Positions 1-6,656 of a stretch of 7,517 nt of DNA are shown here, one piece after another. The DNA comes from a bacterium UBA3756 (GTDB lineage: Bacteria > Bacteroidota > Bacteroidia > Bacteroidales > Bacteroidaceae), in assembly GCA_002371695.1 (NCBI GenBank), contig DFGG01000083.1:3390-10906 (forward strand), read 5' to 3'. The position numbers and the translations under genes are program-made. Within the stretch, counting starts at the first letter, position 1. Each line of letters opens with the position of its first letter. The notes beneath the pieces are model-generated. The model saw only the letters and a program-made list of their open reading frames with translations. It had not been told where the DNA came from and ran no database searches.

Positions 1-557
1 TCAATTTCCAACCATGGAAAAGCGGCCCCCTCTTCTGTATCGACTGGGAACGTAGTTTCACCGGTTTCATGAAGTCGAACATCGCCTATGAGAGATGGGA
101 GTTCGACGCGCAATGGAAGCATCATATTCCAGGTCTAAGGCTTCTGAACATGAGGGCTGGTGCCGGATTCTACTCTCACAAATACGAAAATTACTTCCTC
201 GACTACGAGAATTTCCGCAAGACCAACCTTCCCAGCGGATGGGATGACAACTGGAGCGGCGACTTCCAGCTGCTTGACGACGATGCCTTCAATGAGTCGG
301 ACTACTACGTGCGTGCCAACGTATCCTATGAATCCCCCCTACTGATTGCCACCTGGACACCCTACCTAGGCAAGTATATAGAGAAGGAGCGCTTTTATGT
401 CAATGCCGTACTCATGCAAGACTCCAGACCCTACTATGAACTGGGCTACGGTTTCACAAACCGCTATCTTTCCGTGGGAGCCTTCGCAGGCTTCAGCGGC
501 ACACACTTCCAGCGAATAGGCTTCAAATTTGATTTCGAACTTTTCAGACGATGGTAA
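1..557 (+). CDS. Outer-membrane beta-barrel protein, DUF5686-like, C-terminal fragment
   Basis: This is the 3' end of a gene that begins before the window. The reading frame is open from base 3 and gives 184 residues before TAA at 555-557. The ATG at 69 is preceded by in-frame coding sequence with no stop, so it is probably an internal methionine. The protein shows repeated short stretches of alternating polar and hydrophobic/aromatic residues, such as YYVRANVSYESPLL, PYYELGYGFTNRYLSVGAFAGF and RIGFKFDFELF. It ends in an aromatic residue (FRRW), as expected for a barrel whose last strand is recognised by the BAM machinery. The ending resembles Bacteroidetes DUF5686 proteins, which usually carry a carboxypeptidase-like regulatory domain at the N terminus followed by a barrel; that part is not visible here. 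Location in the outer membrane is inferred. The molecular function is unknown. The end overlaps the start of addA by 7 bases. An unrelated TonB-dependent or other barrel family is a possible alternative. Confidence 0.75.
   Translation, partial: NFQPWKSGPLFCIDWERSFTGFMKSNIAYERWEFDAQWKHHIPGLRLLNMRAGAGFYSHKYENYFLDYENFRKTNLPSGWDDNWSGDFQLLDDDAFNESDYYVRANVSYESPLLIATWTPYLGKYIEKERFYVNAVLMQDSRPYYELGYGFTNRYLSVGAFAGFSGTHFQRIGFKFDFELFRRW
551..557 (+). other. Stop/start overlap coupling the barrel gene to addA
   Basis: The seven bases ATGGTAA contain the addA start (ATG at 551-553) and the stop of the upstream barrel gene (TAA at 555-557), read in different frames. No purine-rich Shine-Dalgarno-like sequence precedes the ATG; the upstream bases are pyrimidine-rich (CTTTTCAGACG). 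This is normal for Bacteroidetes. Such an overlap usually means both genes share an mRNA and that ribosomes ending the first gene can restart on the second. The coupling is inferred; the overlap itself is directly visible. Confidence 0.8.
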
Positions 558-3500
558 AACCCCTGACAATATACAAGGCCAGCGCAGGAAGCGGTAAGAC
601 ATTCACTCTGGCCACCGAATACATCAAGCTCGTGGTGATGAATCCTCAGAGTTATAGAAACATCCTCGCTGTCACCTTCACCAACAAGGCCACCGAGGAG
701 ATGAAGATGCGTATCCTCAGCCAACTATACGGTATCTGGAAGAAGCTACCAGATTCGCACAACTACATGGAGGTCATCTGCCAGAAGACGGGACAATCGG
801 AGAACTTTGTCAGTGAACGTGCAGGCATCGCACTGACAAACCTGCTCCACAATTACAACTACTTCAGGGTGGAGACCATCGATACCTTCTTCCAAAGAGT
901 GCTGCGCAACCTGGCTCGAGAACTGGACCTGACAGCCAATCTGCGCATAGGGCTTAATGACACTCAGGTGGAGGAACTGGCTGTTGACCAACTCATCGAA
1001 GAACTCGACAGCAACAATATTATCCTGCAATGGCTGCTTCAGTACATTATGCAGAACATCTCCGACGACAAGGCGTGGAACGTCATCGGACAGATTAAAG
1101 GTTTTGGCCGTACCATCTTCAAGGATGAGTATAAGAACGTGAACAAGGCCCTCGACCAAAAGATGTCAGATACAAGCTTCTTCGACAACTACACAACATG
1201 TCTTAAGGAAATACGACAGACAGCCGAGCAACGGATGAAGGAGATTGCAGAGTCCTTCTTCGATGCACTCGACGGCGAAGGCCTGACTATCGACGATTTC
1301 GCCTATGGCCGCAGCGGCTTGTGCAGTTTCTTCCTCAAAATGCGGGAAGGCATCTTCGACGAGAGCATTGTCGGCAAACGCGTCACAGACTCTATCGGTA
1401 TACCCGAGAAGTGGTGCAAGAAGACACATCCGCGCCGCGAACTAATCTATAGCCTGGCAGACACGACACTTGGCGACATCCTCAGATATGCCCTTGAAGA
1501 GCGCCCTCGGCAATGGAAGCTCTTCAAGTCGGCTGATCTCACCCTACGACATCTGAGCCAACTCCGACTGCTGGGTAGCATTGAAAAAAAGGTGCGCCAA
1601 CTGAACGAAGAAGCCAACCGTTTCCTACTCAGCGATACTCAACAACTGCTTCATGCCCTCATCGACGGGAGCGATTCGCCATTTATCTTCGAGAAGATAG
1701 GTACGCAGCTTGAGCACGTAATGATCGACGAATTTCAAGACACCTCCACCGTGCAGTGGCAGAACTTCAAGGTATTGCTCTCCGAGGCGATGAGCCACGA
1801 GGATGCCGAGAATCTCATCGTGGGCGATGTCAAGCAGAGCATCTACCGCTGGCGCTCTGGCGACTGGAGGCTACTGAACGACATCCAGAGCCAATTCCCT
1901 TCCCCAGAACATCAACTGGACATCCGGACCCTCGACACCAACTACCGCTCTGAGCGTAATATCATCCAATTCAATAATGCTTTCTTCAGTAAAGCCGCAC
2001 AACTAGAGTATGACGCCCTGAAAGATTACCCTGAAGCAGAACAACTGCAACGAGCCTATAACGATGTGGAACAGACCATACCCAACAATCGGGGAGCAAA
2101 TGGCTATGTCAGCATCACTCTCCTGCCTGCCGACAACTATCAGGAACAGGTTCTCCAGGGGATAGTCAATAGCGTTAGTAGTCTGATGGGTAAAGGGATT
2201 TCCCCCAACGAAATGGCCATTCTCGTGCGCTCCAACCGCTTCATCCCTCTGATTGCAGAGTACTTTATCCAACATCTTCCAGAAGTAAGAATTGTCTCCG
2301 ATGAAGCATTCCGACTCGACGCTTCACTCGCCGTCTGCCTCATCGTACAGGCACTGCATCTGCTCACCCACCCCGACGACTGTCTGGCTAAGGCCAACAT
2401 CGTCAAGATATACCAACGGCAGATAATAGCGACAAAAACCTCCGACGAAGAAATGCTCCTTTCAAACATCGATCTCGACGAACTATTGCCAGAGGATTTC
2501 ACCAAGCACTTCAACGAATTACTCACCTTGCCACTCTACGAACTCGTAGAAAGACTCTACGACATCTTTCAACTGGGCAGACTCGACGGACAAAGCGCCT
2601 ACGTCTGTGCTTTCTACGACCAGCTGCAGACGTACATCTGCGACAATGCCACCGACATCGATGCTTTCCTTGTTGAATGGGAGGAGACGCTTTGCAGCAA
2701 GACCATCCAAAGCGATGAGATCAACGGCATACGCCTCATCTCCATCCACAAGTCGAAGGGCCTGGAGTTCGACCACGTCATCATCCCCTTCTGCGACTGG
2801 CAACTGGAGAAATATGGCAATCTGCTGTGGTGTATTCCCAGCGAGCCTCCTTTCAACGAGCTCCCCATAGCCCCAATCGACTATAGTCAGAAACAACTGA
2901 TAGGCACCATCTACGAATCCGACTATCAGCACGAACATCTGCAGAATGTAGTAGACAACCTCAATCTACTCTACGTAGCCTTCACCCGTGCCAGTCGGAG
3001 CCTCTTCGTCATTGGCAGGCGGAATGCCAAGAACAGTCGTTCGCTGCTGATCGAGCAGAGCCTGCCCCTCATAACTGATGACCTGACAGAATCCACGCTC
3101 ACAGGCCTGGAGGAAGAACAGTCGCCAATCAGCTTCTCCTTCGGCCTCTTCCCTGGGAATTCCAGACAATCCCAAAATTCCATATCTACCTCTAACCCTT
3201 TCCTGAAAGAAAGCATCTCTACCAGCATCAATATTGAGGTCTTCCCTGCCAAGGTATCGTTCCGTCAGAGCAACCGCAGCAGAGACTTCGTTGCTACTGA
3301 CAGCGACGACGAGAGGCAGCGCCGTAACTATATTCAGGCAGGCTGCATTCTCCATCAGATATTCTCGACCATACGCAATACTGACGATATTGACGGCGCC
3401 CTGCAACGACTCCAGATGGAAGGTGTGCTCTACGACGACAACATCACCCCCGAAAAGCTCTCGGCCATGCTGCGTAAACGTCTCGAAAATCCCAAGGTCG

Positions 3501-3769
3501 CCGAGTGGTTCACCAAACGTTGGACACTCTTCAACGAGTGCACCATCCTAACCGTCGAAGATGGACAGGTCAGGGAGCATCGACCAGACCGCGTGATGAC
3601 GGATGGCAACGTGTGGATAGTAGTCGACTTCAAGTTCGGTTCTCCCAAACCCGAATATCAGAATCAGGTACGCAGGTATATGCAACTGCTGGCCTCAATG
3701 GGACATCAGAATATATCCGGCTATCTATGGTATGTGTACAGCAATAGTATCGAAACCGTCAACATGTAA
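551..3769 (+). CDS. addA: AddA-type ATP-dependent helicase-nuclease (UvrD/SF1, RecB-like nuclease domain)
   Basis: This is the motor and nuclease subunit of the AddAB double-strand break resection complex, acting in the cytoplasm on DNA ends. The 1072-residue product shows the full SF1A helicase series in order: Walker A ASAGSGKT (10-17), motif Ia VTFTNKAT (41-48), VETIDTFFQRV (107-117), Walker B IDEFQDT (392-398), motif III VGDVKQSIYRWR (424-435), motif IV NYRS (464-467), motif V SIHKSKGLEF (731-740) and motif VI LLYVAFTRA (806-814). A polar linker of about 90 residues (roughly 835-925), rich in Ser, Thr and Asn, leads to a RecB-type PD-(D/E)XK nuclease: H935, D1013 in RPDRV, D1026 and K1028 in VVDFKFG, and QVRRY (1039-1043). 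All expected catalytic residues are present. It is somewhat shorter than B. subtilis AddA (about 1230 residues). The start is firm: an in-frame TGA lies at 530-532, no other start codon lies between it and 551, and Walker A begins at residue 10. Its ATG lies inside the end of the upstream barrel gene, suggesting translational coupling. addB follows after 11 bases. Annotation pipelines often name such proteins only 'UvrD-helicase domain-containing protein'; the addA name rests on domain layout plus the adjacent partner. Confidence 0.95.
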   Translation: MVKPLTIYKASAGSGKTFTLATEYIKLVVMNPQSYRNILAVTFTNKATEEMKMRILSQLYGIWKKLPDSHNYMEVICQKTGQSENFVSERAGIALTNLLHNYNYFRVETIDTFFQRVLRNLARELDLTANLRIGLNDTQVEELAVDQLIEELDSNNIILQWLLQYIMQNISDDKAWNVIGQIKGFGRTIFKDEYKNVNKALDQKMSDTSFFDNYTTCLKEIRQTAEQRMKEIAESFFDALDGEGLTIDDFAYGRSGLCSFFLKMREGIFDESIVGKRVTDSIGIPEKWCKKTHPRRELIYSLADTTLGDILRYALEERPRQWKLFKSADLTLRHLSQLRLLGSIEKKVRQLNEEANRFLLSDTQQLLHALIDGSDSPFIFEKIGTQLEHVMIDEFQDTSTVQWQNFKVLLSEAMSHEDAENLIVGDVKQSIYRWRSGDWRLLNDIQSQFPSPEHQLDIRTLDTNYRSERNIIQFNNAFFSKAAQLEYDALKDYPEAEQLQRAYNDVEQTIPNNRGANGYVSITLLPADNYQEQVLQGIVNSVSSLMGKGISPNEMAILVRSNRFIPLIAEYFIQHLPEVRIVSDEAFRLDASLAVCLIVQALHLLTHPDDCLAKANIVKIYQRQIIATKTSDEEMLLSNIDLDELLPEDFTKHFNELLTLPLYELVERLYDIFQLGRLDGQSAYVCAFYDQLQTYICDNATDIDAFLVEWEETLCSKTIQSDEINGIRLISIHKSKGLEFDHVIIPFCDWQLEKYGNLLWCIPSEPPFNELPIAPIDYSQKQLIGTIYESDYQHEHLQNVVDNLNLLYVAFTRASRSLFVIGRRNAKNSRSLLIEQSLPLITDDLTESTLTGLEEEQSPISFSFGLFPGNSRQSQNSISTSNPFLKESISTSINIEVFPAKVSFRQSNRSRDFVATDSDDERQRRNYIQAGCILHQIFSTIRNTDDIDGALQRLQMEGVLYDDNITPEKLSAMLRKRLENPKVAEWFTKRWTLFNECTILTVEDGQVREHRPDRVMTDGNVWIVVDFKFGSPKPEYQNQVRRYMQLLASMGHQNISGYLWYVYSNSIETVNM

Positions 3770-3780
3770 AACCATCTCAA

Positions 3781-6654
3781 ATGAAAAGTTTCCTGGAATA
3801 TATAGCCGACGACATGCTCGCCAAGTACGGAAGCAACCTCTCCCGACTAGCCGTCGTCTTTCCCAACAAACGCGCCTCACTCTTCCTCAACGAATATCTT
3901 GCGCGCAAGACAGAACAGCCTCTTTGGAGCCCCCACTATATTACCATCAGTGAACTCTTCCGCAACTATAGCCAGCGACTCGTGGCCGACCCAATCAAAC
4001 TGGTTAGTGACCTCCATAAGGCTTTCATCGAATGTACGGGAATCGACGAGACGCTCGACCATTTCTATGGGTGGGGACAGTTGCTGCTATCCGACTTCGA
4101 CGACGTAGACAAGAACATGGCTCCCGCAGACCGAGTGTTTGCTAATCTTCGCGACATCCATGAGCTCGACGATATATCATATCTATCTCAAGAACAAAAA
4201 GATATACTTAGACACTTCTTCAGCAACTTTAATGAAGAACATAATACAGAACTTAAGCGGCGATTCTTACAGCTGTGGAGTCATATAGGCGATATCTATC
4301 ATGCCTTCAACCAACGACTCGCCGACCAAGGGCTGGCCTACGAGGGAGCCCTCTACCGCGAGGTGGCAGAACTGCAAGACATCGAATTTGAATATGAAAC
4401 TTATATATTCGTCGGCTTCAACCTCCTGCAGAAGGTAGAACAGGACCTCTTCCTCCGCATGAAGCACGAGGGCAAGGCCCGATTCTACTGGGATTTCGAC
4501 GACTACTATCTCGGCAAGAACGAGGCAGGCCACTACATCGCCCAGTATCTCAGCGACTTCCCCAACGAGCTCGACAATACCGACAGGGCCATCTATCACA
4601 ATTTCGCCAAACAGAAGGACATCACCTTCATCGCGGCACCCACTGAGAACATCCAGGCCCGATACATCAGCACATGGCTCCAAAAGGACGAACGCCTACA
4701 GTCTGGACGCCAAACTGCCATCGTACTCTGCAATGAGGACCTGCTACAGACGGCCATACACAGTCTGCCGGAGGAAGTGGAGAAGATGAACATCACCACA
4801 GGATACCCTCTCGCACAGACACCGATTGCAGCGATGGTCAATCTGCTCATTAGCCAGGAAGCCAACGGCTATGATACCCAACGGCAGTGCTACCGCCTGC
4901 GCTACATCAACCACGTGCTGCGCCATCCTTACGCACAGTATATCTCAGAGAAATTCCGAGAGGTATACGACCAACTCAACACGCAGAAGGACTACTACCC
5001 CAAGGTGGAGCATCTGGCCATCGACGATGGACTGGCATTGCTATTCCCTGCTCTTGGTAATGAGTCGGCAGACTTCAACCTCCGACTCCTGCGATGGCTT
5101 CTGTCGCTCGTACGGCATATTGCCACAACCGTCGACAGCACCAATCCCGTCGACTCTCCACTCACAGCCGAGAGTATCTTCCAGATGTACACGGTGCTGA
5201 ACCGGCTGGCCGACCTCACTGCTGCCGGAGACCTCTGCGTAGATGTCATCACCCTGCAGAGACTAGTCACACAGATCGTCAATACCACCAGTATCCCCTT
5301 CCACGGAGAACCGGTAGAGGGCATACAGATGATGGGCGTCCTCGAGACCCGCAATCTCGATTTCAACCATCTGCTACTACTCTCCTGCAATGAGGGCTAC
5401 CTGCCAAAGAGCGTCAGCGACACCTCGTTTATCCCCTATAGCATACGCAAAGCCTACGGACTGACTACCATCGACCACAAGGTGGCCATCTATGCCTACT
5501 ACTTCCACCGTCTGCTGCAGCGAGCTGATGACATCACGATTGTCTACAACAACTCCACCGAGGACGGTCAGACGGGCGAGATGTCGCGCTTTATGCTCCA
5601 GATGATGGTCGAGAAAGGTCAGCCCATCCGCCAGCTCACCTTGCAGGCAGGACAGAAGCCAACAATCCACGATCCGCAGCCCATCATGAAGACGCCACAG
5701 GTGTGCAGCGTGCTCCAACAGCGATTTGCCAAGGAAGCAGGAGGCATCAGCCCTACGGCCATCAACCGTTATTTACGCTGCCAACTGCAGTTCTTCTACC
5801 ACTATGTCAGTGGCATCAGCGAGTCAGACGACAATGAGGAGGATATCATCGACAACCGCGTCTTCGGCAACATTTTCCATCTGGCAGCCCAACTCATCTA
5901 CCAGCGTCTGATGCAGCACAGCCAGCGCATCCTTGCGACAGATATCGACGAACTGCTCAAGACACAGGTAGACATCGAGCGAGCCGTCGATGAAGCCTTC
6001 AAGCAGGAACTCTTCCAAATCAAGGACCCAGCTCGTCCCCTGCCGGCCTTCGATGGCCTGCAACTCATCAATCGCGAGGTCATCATCAAGTACCTGCGCC
6101 AGCTGCTCGAGATAGACCGTCGACTGGCTCCTTTCACTATCCTGGGCCTCGAGAGGCGCGTCACGATGGACATCACTGTAAACAGCAAAGCGTCTACCGT
6201 CAACTCAACAATCGGAGGATTCATCGACCGTCTTGACAGCATCACGACGCCAGATGGACACCAGCGCATCCGTGTCATCGACTACAAAACGGGAAGCAAG
6301 CGACTGAAAGCCATCCCCGATGTCGACGCCATCTTCGCCCAGGAGAGTCTCAAGGATCATAGCGACTATTACCTGCAGACCTTCCTCTACAGCCACATCG
6401 TACGCCTTTCGTCAGGAGATACGCCCGTCAGTCCTGCGCTATTGTTCATCCAGCACGCAGGCACCGACGACTATGACCCCACCCTCTGTCTGGGCAAGGA
6501 ACCTGTCATTGATATTGCATCAGTCTCAGAAAGATTCATGGAACTTCTCAACGGTGTGATTACCGAGATATTCGACCCTGAAGTCAGTTTCGTACCCACT
6601 GACGACCGTCAGCGCTGCACGAATTGTCCCTACGCGACTTTATGCGGCATATAA
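3781..6654 (+). CDS. addB: AddB-type subunit, PD-(D/E)XK nuclease with iron-sulphur cluster motif
   Basis: This is the second subunit of the AddAB helicase-nuclease, expected to pair with the product of the preceding gene, cut the opposite strand and scan for recombination hotspot sequences. The product has 957 residues. The N terminus has VVFPNKRASLFLNEYL (25-40) and TISELF (55-60), where B. subtilis AddB has a Walker A motif; no GxGKT is present. The inactive helicase-like core includes GVLETR (519-524) and NEG (537-539). The nuclease domain carries H700 in FGNIFH, D816 in GGFIDRLD, D834 and K836 in VIDYKTG, and QTFLY (866-870), so it looks catalytically complete. Four cysteines flank it: C667 in RYLRCQ and C946-x2-C949-x5-C955 at the extreme C terminus. 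This is the AddB-type 4Fe-4S staple arrangement. It is shorter than B. subtilis AddB (about 1170 residues). The ATG at 3781 gives the conserved start MKSFLEYIADD. It is 11 bases after addA, so the two are almost certainly co-transcribed. The TAA stop lies two bases from the stop of the convergent transporter gene. Pipelines often call such proteins 'PD-(D/E)XK nuclease family protein'. Confidence 0.93.
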   Translation: MKSFLEYIADDMLAKYGSNLSRLAVVFPNKRASLFLNEYLARKTEQPLWSPHYITISELFRNYSQRLVADPIKLVSDLHKAFIECTGIDETLDHFYGWGQLLLSDFDDVDKNMAPADRVFANLRDIHELDDISYLSQEQKDILRHFFSNFNEEHNTELKRRFLQLWSHIGDIYHAFNQRLADQGLAYEGALYREVAELQDIEFEYETYIFVGFNLLQKVEQDLFLRMKHEGKARFYWDFDDYYLGKNEAGHYIAQYLSDFPNELDNTDRAIYHNFAKQKDITFIAAPTENIQARYISTWLQKDERLQSGRQTAIVLCNEDLLQTAIHSLPEEVEKMNITTGYPLAQTPIAAMVNLLISQEANGYDTQRQCYRLRYINHVLRHPYAQYISEKFREVYDQLNTQKDYYPKVEHLAIDDGLALLFPALGNESADFNLRLLRWLLSLVRHIATTVDSTNPVDSPLTAESIFQMYTVLNRLADLTAAGDLCVDVITLQRLVTQIVNTTSIPFHGEPVEGIQMMGVLETRNLDFNHLLLLSCNEGYLPKSVSDTSFIPYSIRKAYGLTTIDHKVAIYAYYFHRLLQRADDITIVYNNSTEDGQTGEMSRFMLQMMVEKGQPIRQLTLQAGQKPTIHDPQPIMKTPQVCSVLQQRFAKEAGGISPTAINRYLRCQLQFFYHYVSGISESDDNEEDIIDNRVFGNIFHLAAQLIYQRLMQHSQRILATDIDELLKTQVDIERAVDEAFKQELFQIKDPARPLPAFDGLQLINREVIIKYLRQLLEIDRRLAPFTILGLERRVTMDITVNSKASTVNSTIGGFIDRLDSITTPDGHQRIRVIDYKTGSKRLKAIPDVDAIFAQESLKDHSDYYLQTFLYSHIVRLSSGDTPVSPALLFIQHAGTDDYDPTLCLGKEPVIDIASVSERFMELLNGVITEIFDPEVSFVPTDDRQRCTNCPYATLCGI

Positions 6655-6656
6655 GT

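Noticed and set aside
69..71. ATG at 69 as the start of the barrel gene
   Set aside because: The frame is open back to base 3 and the upstream residues (WKSGPLFCIDWERSF) look like continuing beta-strand protein; the gene enters from outside the window.
524..531. CAAATTTG as a Bacteroidetes -7 promoter box (TAnnTTTG) for addA
   Set aside because: The leading TA is missing and no convincing TTG-type -33 element is visible at the right distance; the bases are explained by coding for FKFDF.
3170..3240. Ser/Asn-rich, AT-richer stretch in addA as a sign of a frameshift or foreign insertion
   Set aside because: The frame stays open and the stretch sits where AddA proteins have a variable linker between helicase and nuclease domains.
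2519..3406. Long antisense open frames opposite addA (2519-2938 and 2966-3406, - strand)
   Set aside because: They lie fully inside motif-bearing addA sequence, show no recognisable domain, and are frame shadows of a moderately G+C-rich gene.
3732..3953. Small + strand frame spanning the addA/addB junction
   Set aside because: Out of frame with both genes, no recognisable content, and fully explained by overlap with conserved coding sequence on either side.
4267..4683. 138-residue antisense open frame opposite addB
   Set aside because: Val/Glu-rich low-complexity product that mirrors the codon pattern of addB; no sign of an independent gene.
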